Below the pieces are notes generated by a model that saw only the letters and a list, made by a program, of their open reading frames with translations, searched no databases and was not told the origin of the DNA. From Nocardioidaceae bacterium (GTDB lineage Bacteria > Actinomycetota > Actinomycetes > Propionibacteriales > Nocardioidaceae), in NCBI GenBank assembly GCA_017744365.1, contig JAGIBL010000003.1, positions 310,001 to 374,000 on the forward strand: a stretch of DNA of 64,000 nt, read 5' to 3'. Positions 48,127 through 55,277 of this stretch are shown in pieces. Within the stretch, counting starts at the first letter, position 1, and each line of letters opens with the position of its first letter. The translations under genes and the position numbers were made by a program.

Positions 48127-48863
48127 GCGCCCTCGGGCTGCTGGCGCCGCTCGCCGCGATCCCGGCCCCCGACCTGTCGCACCCCGCCGTTGCCGAGCTC
48201 GCCGAGCAGTTCGCCCTGGACGTCGCCGGGGTCGACGAGACGCAGCGTTCCGCCTTCTTCGCCGCCACCGGGGACCAGGCGTTCGCGGTGGTGCAGCGGA
48301 TCTACGTCCACGACCTGCTGCCACGGGTGCGCGCGGTGCTCGCGGCCCTCGGCCTGCCCGCCCCCGCCGCGGCGACGCCGTACGACGGCGAGACCTGGCC
48401 CGTGCTCGAGTCGTTCATGGCCTCGGTCGCCCGGCTCGACGCCCTCGACCCGACACTGACCGAGCTGGTCCGGCTGCGCGGTGCGCGGCTGCACGACTGC
48501 GCGGTCTGCAAGTCCCGGCGCAGCCAGGACGCCATCGACGCCGGCGCGACCGAGGACGAGTTCGCGGCGGTCGACTCCTGGGCGACGAGCTCGCTGGACC
48601 CGAGGACGAAGGCGGCGCTGGCGCTGGTCGACACGATCGTGCTGACGCCGTACGACGTCCCGGTGGACACCCTTGCCGCCGCCCGCGCCGCGCTCTCCGA
48701 GGAGGAGATCGTCGAGGTCGTCCTCGACGTGATGCGCAACGCCGCCAACAAGCTCGCGGTCGCCCTCGGCGCCGACGCGGCCACGGTCACCGACGGGGTC
48801 GAGCTCTTCCGCACCGACTCCGACGGGAACCTTCAGGTGTCGGGTACCGCCGGGCTAGCCTGA
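48123..48863 (+). CDS. Carboxymuconolactone-decarboxylase/AhpD-family protein
   Basis: 246 aa. The all-helical CMD fold has the CxxC redox pair in HDCAVCKSRRSQDAIDAG (about residues 124-127), the AhpD-type active site, preceded by LTELVRLRGARL. Such proteins act as thiol-dependent peroxide reductases or decarboxylases. Coupled to the aldehyde dehydrogenase gene (ATG 48123 overlaps its stop), so it probably works on the same compound or protects that enzyme (inference). Confidence 0.85.
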   Translation: MSALGLLAPLAAIPAPDLSHPAVAELAEQFALDVAGVDETQRSAFFAATGDQAFAVVQRIYVHDLLPRVRAVLAALGLPAPAAATPYDGETWPVLESFMASVARLDALDPTLTELVRLRGARLHDCAVCKSRRSQDAIDAGATEDEFAAVDSWATSSLDPRTKAALALVDTIVLTPYDVPVDTLAAARAALSEEEIVEVVLDVMRNAANKLAVALGADAATVTDGVELFRTDSDGNLQVSGTAGLA

Positions 48864-48909
48864 GCACGGAGAGGGAACGCTCGACCAGGCTCGACAAGGG
48901 GGTGCCGGC

Positions 48910-50250
48910 GTGTTCCCGTCTCCGCGCGTCGGCTACGCCCCTCGCGGCGACGGCGCCCACATCGGCTACTGGACCCTGGGCGAGGGCCCGCCGGTGATCT
49001 CCTGGCCTGGCGGCACGATCACCTCGATGGCCCTCTTCGACGAGCCGCGGTGCGCCGCGATGCAGCGACGGTTCGCCACCTTCAGCACCCGGATCAGCGT
49101 GGACCGGCGCGGCATGGGCTACTCCGACCCGCTGGTCCCCGGCGAACCGCCGACGCTGGAGCGACAGGCGGGCGACCTCCTCTGCGTCCTCGACGCGCTC
49201 GGAATCGAGCGCGCGAGCATGTGGGGCAATGCCTGGGACGCGCAAGGGCTCATGTACCTCGCCGCCACCCGTCCCGAGCGTGTCGACAAGCTGGTGCTCT
49301 CCAGCACCACGCCGTGCCCGCTGGCCCGGCCGGACTGGCCCTACGGCATCCCCGAGCACGTGCTCGCCGCGCTCGGCTCCGAGTACGACCACCCCGGCAC
49401 CGGGGTGGGGCCGCAGGACCTTCCCGAGCTGATCTTCCCGTCGTGCTCCGACGACCAGGACCTGCTGCGGTGGATGGACGAGGGCGGCCGGGTGAGCCCG
49501 GCGACCGCCCGGGCCTACACCGAGATGGCCGCCGCGTCCGACGTACGGGAGCTGCTCGGCTCGATCACCGCTCCGACCCTGCTGCTGCACAGCACCGGCG
49601 ACCGGTGGACGCCGATCGGCGCCGCCCGGTACATGGCGGACGCGATCCCCGACGCGCGACTGGTCGAGTACGACTCGCCGGACCACATGGTGTTCACCAC
49701 CGACCTGGACGCGAAGCTCGACGAGGCGGCCCGGTTCCTGGAGCTCCCGGAGATCGCGCACGTACAGCGCCGGCTGCTGACCGTCCTGTTCACTGACGTC
49801 GTCGGCTCGACCGAGCGCCTCGCGGCGACCGCCGACCTGCCCTGGACGGCGCTGCTCGACGAGATCGACGACACCGTGGCCTGGCAGGTCCGCCAGCACG
49901 GCGGGCGGGTCTGCAAGAGCATGGGCGACGGGCACCTCGCGCTGTTCGAGCGTCCCAGCGACGCGGTCGCCGCCGCCGTGGCCATCGGGCAGCGGCTGCG
50001 CCGCGCCGGCGTCGAGATCCGGGCCGGCGCGCACATCGGCGAGGTGGAGCTGCGCGGGACCGATGTCGCCGGCGTCGCGGTGCACGTCGGTGCCCGCGTC
50101 TCCGGCAAGGCCGGCGCGGGCGAGGTCGTCATCACGCGCACGGTCGCGGACCTGCTCGCGGGATCGCCGTACCGGGTCGAGGAGGCCGGCGAGCACGAGC
50201 TCAAGGGACTGCCGGGCACCTGGCCGCTCTTCCGGGTACGCCCGGCCTGA
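48910..50250 (+). CDS. Alpha/beta-hydrolase - class III cyclase fusion with lost nucleophile
   Basis: 446 aa. Residues about 10-280 form an alpha/beta-hydrolase fold (GEGPPVISWPGG; TAPTLLLHSTGDRWTP; PDHMVF), but the nucleophile elbow, normally G-x-S-x-G, reads WGNAWDAQG, so the Ser is missing. From about 290 a class III cyclase: metal Asp in LFTDVVGSTERL, then VCKSMGDGHLALF with Lys and the second Asp, and VAVHVGARV. The layout is that of mycobacterial LipJ (Rv1900c). The hydrolase part may be a ligand sensor for cAMP formation. GTG 48910; AAGGGGG precedes it. Confidence 0.85.
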   Translation: MFPSPRVGYAPRGDGAHIGYWTLGEGPPVISWPGGTITSMALFDEPRCAAMQRRFATFSTRISVDRRGMGYSDPLVPGEPPTLERQAGDLLCVLDALGIERASMWGNAWDAQGLMYLAATRPERVDKLVLSSTTPCPLARPDWPYGIPEHVLAALGSEYDHPGTGVGPQDLPELIFPSCSDDQDLLRWMDEGGRVSPATARAYTEMAAASDVRELLGSITAPTLLLHSTGDRWTPIGAARYMADAIPDARLVEYDSPDHMVFTTDLDAKLDEAARFLELPEIAHVQRRLLTVLFTDVVGSTERLAATADLPWTALLDEIDDTVAWQVRQHGGRVCKSMGDGHLALFERPSDAVAAAVAIGQRLRRAGVEIRAGAHIGEVELRGTDVAGVAVHVGARVSGKAGAGEVVITRTVADLLAGSPYRVEEAGEHELKGLPGTWPLFRVRPA

Positions 50251-50251
50251 G

Positions 50252-50266
50252 TAGCCTGCTCGGGTG
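50252..50266 (+). promoter_or_regulatory. -10 box with out-of-frame GTG
   Basis: TAGCCT (50252-50257) plus 6 nt gives GTG 50264, the leaderless layout seen elsewhere in the window, but that GTG is in a different frame from the following protein-like frame, which opens at GTG 50292. Either the true start of the next gene is different, or a frameshift has removed its N-terminus. Confidence 0.35.
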
Positions 50267-50291
50267 CTCTCCCCTGCCCGTCGTACGGGAG

Positions 50292-50912
50292 GTGTTGAGG
50301 ACCGCTCGGCCGCGCGATGGCGTGGCAGTTCTCGCCTTCGCCGCCGTCGAGGAGTTCCTGACCCCCCTGCTCGCGGGCGTTCCGGGCGCCTCGCGCGCGG
50401 CCGACGTCCTGGTCGGCGCCGCCGAGAACGCCGTCACCGACGGGCGCGCCCTGGCCGCCGCGTGGCAGAGCGCGACCCCGCCTTCGAGCACCGCGGCCCG
50501 GCTCTGGTGGGCGACCAGCGTGATCCGCGAGCACCGCGGCGACGGGCACGTCCTCGCGGCGACGTACGCGGGACTCAGCGGCCTGGAGACCAGCCTCATT
50601 CACGTCGCCAGCGGCCTCGTCCGGCGTGACGTGATCCAGCCGAACCGCGGCTGGACCGACGAGCAGTGGCAGGCCGGCGTCGAGCGCCTGCGCGACCGCG
50701 GCCTGCACGACGGCACCGGCCTGACCGAGCAGGGCGCCGCACTCCGCCAGCAGATCGAGGACGAGACGGACCGTCTCGCGCGCCCGGTGCTGCGCGACCT
50801 CGACGCCGAGCTGCCCGTCGTACGGGAGGTTCTCGGTGCCCTCGGCCACGCCATCGCCGCCGGCGGAAACCTGCCAGCGGGCAACCCGATGGGAGTGCCG
50901 TTCGCGAGGTGA
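50292..50912 (+). CDS. SCO6745-like protein, probably N-terminally short
   Basis: 206 aa. RLWWATSVIREHRGDGHVLAA, SLIHVASG, RGWTDEQWQAGVERLRDRGL and GGNLPAGNPMGVPF match, from memory, the C-terminal two thirds of the SCO6745 family (usually about 280 aa), in which the middle is a wHTH-like domain. The usual N-terminal segment (about 80 residues) is not found in frame. GTG 50292 overlaps its own putative ribosome site, so the start is doubtful. It ends 1 bp before the convergent TetR gene. Could be a shortened but active gene, or a remnant. Confidence 0.55.
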   Translation: MLRTARPRDGVAVLAFAAVEEFLTPLLAGVPGASRAADVLVGAAENAVTDGRALAAAWQSATPPSSTAARLWWATSVIREHRGDGHVLAATYAGLSGLETSLIHVASGLVRRDVIQPNRGWTDEQWQAGVERLRDRGLHDGTGLTEQGAALRQQIEDETDRLARPVLRDLDAELPVVREVLGALGHAIAAGGNLPAGNPMGVPFAR

Positions 50913-50913
50913 C

Positions 50914-51519
50914 TCAGGCCCGCAGGGCCGGGGCGACCCAGCGCTGCAGGTAGCCCCGCAGCTCCTCGCCCGAGCGAGCGGGCTCACCGGGGTCGAGCAC
51001 GAAGGACTGCAACGTCCGCAGCAGCAGCTCGACCAGCTCGCGCTGCGCGTCGTCGTCCAGCCCCCGCGACTCCCAGTCGATCCCGAAGCCGGCCAGCAGC
51101 GAGCGGCCGAGCGCGATCGAGGACGGTGCGGTGAGACCCGCGACCGTGGTGGAGAGCCGGCCGGGCGCGATCATCCGGTTCAGGGCCGGGTCGTCGCGCA
51201 GGTGCTCGTAGACGTAGGCGACAACCTCGACGACCGCGTCGCCGGCGTCGCCGTCGGTGCGCTTGAGGTGGTCGCGGACGTGGTCGACCAGGCCGGTGGT
51301 CAGCTCGCCGACGGCATCGAGCGCAGCGGCGTCGACGAGGTCCTCGGTCGTCGGGAAGTAGCGGTAGACGGTCTGCCGGGTCACCCCGAGCACGTCCGCG
51401 ATCTCCGAGGTGCTGGTCGTGCCCGCTTCGGAGAGCCGCCGCCTCGTGGCCGCCAGGATCCGGGCGCGCGCCTCGTCGGCATCGGCCGGCGGATGACCGC
51501 CCCACCCGTGCGCTCGCAT
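50914..51519 (-). CDS. TetR-family repressor linked to CYP125-like P450
   Basis: 201 aa. HTH region: ARILAATRRRLSEAGTTSTSEIADVLGVTRQTVYRYFPTTEDLVDAAAL, a canonical TetR three-helix bundle, then the ligand domain. ATG 51519 is used because the longer start at 51540 would lie inside the palindromic operator. It is divergent from the P450 gene, with the palindrome between them covering the P450 -10, so it should repress that gene and probably itself. Inducer perhaps a steroid or its acid (inference). Not recognisably KstR. Confidence 0.88.
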   Translation of the reverse strand: MRAHGWGGHPPADADEARARILAATRRRLSEAGTTSTSEIADVLGVTRQTVYRYFPTTEDLVDAAALDAVGELTTGLVDHVRDHLKRTDGDAGDAVVEVVAYVYEHLRDDPALNRMIAPGRLSTTVAGLTAPSSIALGRSLLAGFGIDWESRGLDDDAQRELVELLLRTLQSFVLDPGEPARSGEELRGYLQRWVAPALRA

Positions 51520-51536
51520 GGAGCCACCATCCCATT

Positions 51537-51563
51537 CCATACACTTTTGTAGAAGTGTATGGT
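51537..51563. promoter_or_regulatory. Perfect palindromic operator over the P450 promoter
   Basis: CCATACACTT (51537-51546) and AAGTGTATGG (51553-51562) are perfect 10-bp arms around TTGTAG. TATGGT (51558-51563) is a -10 box, 7 nt before ATG 51571, so a repressor on the palindrome would block polymerase. It also lies directly in front of the TetR gene, which fits autoregulation. Confidence 0.75.
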
Positions 51564-51570
51564 CAGCGCC

Positions 51571-52815
51571 ATGACCGCCCTCCTGCCCGATGGCTTCGAC
51601 TTCACCGACCCGGACACCAACCTCGCCGCGGTGCCGCACGACGAGTTCGCGCTGCTGCGCAAGGCCGCGCCGATCTTCTGGGTCGAGCAGCCGGAGCACG
51701 CCCGTGCCGGCATGTCTCCCGACGCCGGCAGCGGCTACTGGGCGGTGACCAAGCACGCCGACGTGCTGGCGGTGTCCAAGAACAGCAAGGTGTTCAGCAG
51801 CCGGGAGAACGGCGTCATCATCCGGCTGCCGGAGACCGCGACCCGGGAGTCGGTCGAGATGACGCAGGTGGTCATCATCAACCAGGACGCCCCCGAGCAC
51901 ACCCAGCTGCGCCAGATCATCAGCCGCGGCTTCACCCCACGCGCGATCGGCGCCCTCGAGGACGCGCTGGAGGAACGTGCCCGGCGGATCGTGCGGGACG
52001 CGGTCGCCCAGGGCAGCGGCAACTTCGTCGACCAGGTCTCCTCGCAGTTCCCGCTCGAGGTGATCGGCGACATGCTCGGGGTGCCGCCGGAGGACCGGCA
52101 GAAGATCTTCGACTGGACCAACCAGATGACCGGAGCCGAGGACGCCGACCTCGCCCGCGAGGACAACAACCCGGAGGCCGCGGCGGCCGAGGTGCTGATG
52201 TACTCGATGATGCTCGCCGCCGACCGGCGGGAGCACCCGCGCGACGACATCGTCACCAAGCTCGTCAACGCCGACGTCGACGGCCGCGGCCTGACCGACG
52301 ACGAGTTCGGCTTCTTCGTGATCGCGCTGGCGGTGGCCGGCAACGAGACCACCCGCAACGCCACCACGCACGGGATGAACGCCTTCTTCGACCACCCCGA
52401 CCAGTGGGACCTGTGGGTCAAGGAGCGGCCGAGCACGATGGTCGACGAGGTGATCCGCTGGGCGACGCCGGTGACCTCGTTCCAGCGCACCGCCCTGGAG
52501 GACGTCGAGCTCGGTGGCGTGCGGGTCGCGAAGGGCCAGCGCGTCGGGCTGTTCTACGCCAGCGCCAACCACGACGAGGACGTCTTCACCGACCCGCACA
52601 CGTTCGACATCTCTCGCGAGCACAACCCGCACCTGGCCTTCGGCGGCCACGGCGCGCACTACTGCATCGGCGCCAACCTGGCCCGGATGGAGATCCGGAT
52701 GATCTTCGCCGCGCTCGCCGACCTGGCTCCGGGGCTCCGACGCACGGGCGAGGTCAAGCGGCTGCGCTCGGGGTGGCTGAACGGGCTCAAGGAGCTGCCG
52801 GTCTCGTACGGATAA
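51571..52815 (+). CDS. cyp125: Cytochrome P450, CYP125-like (steroid C26 hydroxylase group)
   Basis: 414 aa. Compared from memory with mycobacterial CYP125 it shares PPGFDFTDP-like start (LPDGFDFTDP), FSSRENGVI, NQDAPEHTQLRQIISRGFTPRAIG, the oxygen-activation helix LAVAGNETTRNATTHGM, EVIRWATPVTSFQRTAL (with ExxR) and heme loop FGGHGAHYCIGANLARM, and the tail RLRSGWLNGLKELPV. CYP125 starts sterol side-chain breakdown by oxidising C26/27. The assignment to the family is good; the real substrate could be another sterol or isoprenoid. ATG 51571 is chosen from the -10 spacing; ATG 51559 lies in the operator. Confidence 0.8.
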   Translation: MTALLPDGFDFTDPDTNLAAVPHDEFALLRKAAPIFWVEQPEHARAGMSPDAGSGYWAVTKHADVLAVSKNSKVFSSRENGVIIRLPETATRESVEMTQVVIINQDAPEHTQLRQIISRGFTPRAIGALEDALEERARRIVRDAVAQGSGNFVDQVSSQFPLEVIGDMLGVPPEDRQKIFDWTNQMTGAEDADLAREDNNPEAAAAEVLMYSMMLAADRREHPRDDIVTKLVNADVDGRGLTDDEFGFFVIALAVAGNETTRNATTHGMNAFFDHPDQWDLWVKERPSTMVDEVIRWATPVTSFQRTALEDVELGGVRVAKGQRVGLFYASANHDEDVFTDPHTFDISREHNPHLAFGGHGAHYCIGANLARMEIRMIFAALADLAPGLRRTGEVKRLRSGWLNGLKELPVSYG

Positions 52816-52818
52816 CGT
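52813..52818 (+). promoter_or_regulatory. -10 box inside the P450 stop codon
   Basis: TAACGT begins with the TAA stop of the P450 gene and is followed by 6 nt and GTG 52825. This gives the YjbR-AGE-PfkB operon its own leaderless promoter. Confidence 0.45.
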
Positions 52819-52824
52819 GAGGCC

Positions 52825-53175
52825 GTGCCCTGCGACATCCCCGACTTCCTCTACCTGGTCGGCCAGCTGCCCGACGTACGGCAGAGCGACCTGGAGAAGT
52901 GGAGCCGCTTCGACGTCGCCGGGCGCACCTTCGGCTACCTGTGGCCGCGCACGCGCACGGTCGGGCTCAAGCAGACGATCGCGGAACAGCTCGCCCTGGT
53001 CGCCGAGCGGCCCGACGTCTTCGAGGTGCAGTTCACCGCCGGCGGGTTCGGCTGGGTGGTCGCCTCCCTGGAGCGCATCGAGCGCGACGAGCTGGCCGAG
53101 CTCACCTTCGAGGCCTGGCGGCTGACCGCGCCGCAGGAGCTCCTGGACACGTACGGCGACCGGCTGCCGACGTGA
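52825..53175 (+). CDS. MmcQ/YjbR-family protein
   Basis: 116 aa. Small alpha/beta CyaY-like fold: RFDVAGRTFGYLWPRTRTVGLKQTI, PDVFEVQFTAGGFGWVVASLERI, LAELTFEAWRLTAPQEL, the YjbR pattern with the final W-R-L-T-A-P. Often called DNA-binding-like, but the function is unsettled. GTG 52825 is leaderless. Its stop overlaps the AGE isomerase start (GTGA), so it is coupled to a sugar pathway here. Confidence 0.85.
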   Translation: MPCDIPDFLYLVGQLPDVRQSDLEKWSRFDVAGRTFGYLWPRTRTVGLKQTIAEQLALVAERPDVFEVQFTAGGFGWVVASLERIERDELAELTFEAWRLTAPQELLDTYGDRLPT

Positions 53176-54338
53176 GCGTCCGGCAGCTGGTCGACTTCGG
53201 CCGCGCCTTCCCGCACCCGGACGGTGGCGCGGCCTGGCTCGACGCGACGGGGCGGCCGGACCTGACCAAGCCGGTGCACACCTGGATCACCGCGCGGATG
53301 GCGCACGTCTACTCGCTCGGCTCGCTGCTCGGCCTGCCCGGAGCCGGCGAGCTCGCCGACGTCGCGCTCGCCGGCCTGACCGGCCGGCTGCACGACGAGG
53401 GGAACGGCGGCTGGGTCGCCTCGATCGCACCGGACGGCGCCGTCGACGGCACCAAGTCGGCCTACACGCACGCGTTCGTGCTGCTCGCCGGCGCCACCGC
53501 GAGCATCGCCGGCAGGCCAGGCGCGCAGACCCTCCTGGGCGCGGCCGCCGAGACGATCGAGAGGTTCCGGACCGAGAACGGCCTGTACGCCGAGCGGTGG
53601 GACCGGACCTGGACCTGCCTCGACGACTACCGCGGCGTCAACGCGAACATGCACCTGGTCGAGGCCTTCCTCGCCGCCGCCGACGCGACCGGCGACCCCG
53701 CGTTCCTCGACCGCGCGCGCACCATCACCGAGCAGGTGGTGGCGTGGGCACGCGCGTTCGACTGGCGGGTTCCCGAGCACTTCGACCCCGCCTGGCACCC
53801 GCTGCCGGACCATCACCGCGACCAGCCCGACCACCCCTTCGAGCCGTACGGCGCGACGGTCGGCCACGGCCTGGAGTGGTCCCGGCTGGTGCTGACGCTG
53901 CGCGCGACTCTCGGCCCGGACGCTCCCGACCGGCTGCTGCCCGCGGCTCGCTCGCTCTTCGACCGCGCCGCCACCGACGGCTGGCACGCGGACGGCGAGG
54001 ACGGCTTCGTCTACACCACCGACTGGGACGGCCGCCCGGTGGTGCGGACGAGGATGCACTGGGTGGTCTGCGAGGCGCTCTGCGCCGCGGCGGCGCTGCA
54101 CCGGGTCACCGGCGAGCCCGCGTACGACGAGCAGTACCGCGCCTGGTGGGCGCACGCGGTCGCGCACTGGATCGACCCGGCGAACGGGTCCTGGCAGCAC
54201 CAGCTCACCCCGGCTCTGGAACCCACCGACACCGTCTGGCCCGGGCGACCGGACCTGTACCACGCCGTGCACGCCGAGCTGCTGCCCGGCCTGCCGCTGT
54301 GGCCGACCGCGGCGCGCGTGCTCGAGGAGCGCCGATGA
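53172..54338 (+). CDS. AGE-family isomerase/epimerase (mannose-isomerase-like)
   Basis: 388-aa (alpha/alpha)6 barrel. Catalytic His candidates in RMAHVYSLG, TKSAYTHAFVLLAGA and ATVGHGLEWSRL match the AGE/YihS group, with Glu in DRTWTCLDDYRGVNANMH and W-x-Q/E loops later (MHWVVCEAL). Such enzymes interconvert aldoses and ketoses or epimers; the mannose/glucose to fructose and sulfoquinovose isomerases belong here. GTG 53172 overlaps the YjbR gene, and the kinase gene overlaps its stop, so isomerisation then phosphorylation of the ketose is the likely sequence of steps. Confidence 0.85.
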   Translation: MSVRQLVDFGRAFPHPDGGAAWLDATGRPDLTKPVHTWITARMAHVYSLGSLLGLPGAGELADVALAGLTGRLHDEGNGGWVASIAPDGAVDGTKSAYTHAFVLLAGATASIAGRPGAQTLLGAAAETIERFRTENGLYAERWDRTWTCLDDYRGVNANMHLVEAFLAAADATGDPAFLDRARTITEQVVAWARAFDWRVPEHFDPAWHPLPDHHRDQPDHPFEPYGATVGHGLEWSRLVLTLRATLGPDAPDRLLPAARSLFDRAATDGWHADGEDGFVYTTDWDGRPVVRTRMHWVVCEALCAAAALHRVTGEPAYDEQYRAWWAHAVAHWIDPANGSWQHQLTPALEPTDTVWPGRPDLYHAVHAELLPGLPLWPTAARVLEERR

Positions 54339-55210
54339 TCCTGGTGATCGGCGAGTCCCTGGTCGACGTGGTCGGCGGCGAGGCAGTGCCCGGCGGCAGC
54401 CTGGCGAACGTCGCGGTCGCTCTGGCCCGGCTGGGCGCGGACGTCCGGCTGCTCACCGGCTACGGCGGCGACGAGCACGGCCGGCTCCTGGACGAGCACC
54501 TGCGCGGCAGCGGTGTCGGGTTCGCGGCCGACCCGCACGTGCTCCCGCGGACGTCGACGGCCGTGGCCACCCTGGACGAGTCCGGCGCGGCGTCGTACGT
54601 GTTCGAGCTGGACGGCACCCTGCCCGCACTCGATCCGGGGCTGGCTCCGGCCCACGTCCACGTGGGCTCGATCGGCGCGCTCCTGGAACCGGGTGCCGAC
54701 CTGGTCGCGTCATCGGTCGAGCGACTGCGCGCGACCGCGACGATCAGCTACGACCTCAACGTCCGTCCGTCGGCCGTCCCGGTCGACGCCGACCGCATCG
54801 AGGCCCTGGCCGCGAGGGCCGACCTGGTCAAGGCCTCCGACGAGGATCTGCTCGCCTGGCGACCGGGGTCGACCGTCGAGGACTCGGTCGCGCACCTGCT
54901 GTCCGCGGGCGTCGCGGCCGTCGTGCTCACCCTCGGCAGCGCGGGCGCCCGCTGCGTCACGCCGGCCGGCACGGTCGACGTACCGGCGGAGCGGGTCGCT
55001 GTCGTCGACACCATCGGCGCCGGCGACACCTTCGCCGCCGCCACCCTCGACGGCCTTCGCCTGCGCGGGCTGCTCGGCAACCGGGACACGCTGCGCGCCC
55101 TCCCCCTCGACCTCTGGTCCGCGGTCCTGCGGCGCGCCGGCCGGGCCGCGGCGATCACAGTCTCCCGGCACGGTGCCGACCCGCCGACGGCCGCGGAACT
55201 GGATGGCTAA
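54335..55210 (+). CDS. PfkB-family sugar kinase (fructokinase-like)
   Basis: 291-aa ribokinase-fold kinase. N-terminal LVIGESLVDVVGG, substrate loop PGGSLANVAVALARLGADV, and catalytic DTIGAGDTFAAATLDGL with the Asp base (about residue 227). Phosphorylates a ketose with ATP. Coupled to the AGE isomerase gene (ATGA overlap), which suggests mannose or a similar sugar isomerised to fructose then phosphorylated (inference). Its TAA stop opens the left arm of the Fic operator. Confidence 0.88.
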   Translation: MILVIGESLVDVVGGEAVPGGSLANVAVALARLGADVRLLTGYGGDEHGRLLDEHLRGSGVGFAADPHVLPRTSTAVATLDESGAASYVFELDGTLPALDPGLAPAHVHVGSIGALLEPGADLVASSVERLRATATISYDLNVRPSAVPVDADRIEALAARADLVKASDEDLLAWRPGSTVEDSVAHLLSAGVAAVVLTLGSAGARCVTPAGTVDVPAERVAVVDTIGAGDTFAAATLDGLRLRGLLGNRDTLRALPLDLWSAVLRRAGRAAAITVSRHGADPPTAAELDG

Positions 55211-55271
55211 GTGAGAACAGCTCTCCCGTTATTCTCACTTAGCAGTCCTAAATGAGAATAAGGCCTACGCT
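55208..55271 (+). promoter_or_regulatory. Three-copy operator and leaderless promoter of the fic gene
   Basis: TAAGTGAGAA (55208-55217) and TTCTCACTTA (55232-55241) are perfect inverted arms. A third, slightly different copy TAAATGAGAATA lies at 55249-55260. TACGCT (55266-55271) follows as -10 with 6 nt to ATG 55278. The cluster sits exactly over the promoter. The Fic protein has its own winged-helix domain, so self-regulation is a reasonable reading. Confidence 0.65.
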
Positions 55272-55277
55272 GTTCCC

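Noticed and set aside
50914-52659. Extending the CYP125-linked TetR upstream into a 581-codon frame
   Set aside because: The extension runs antisense through the P450 gene. The HTH begins just after ATG 51519.
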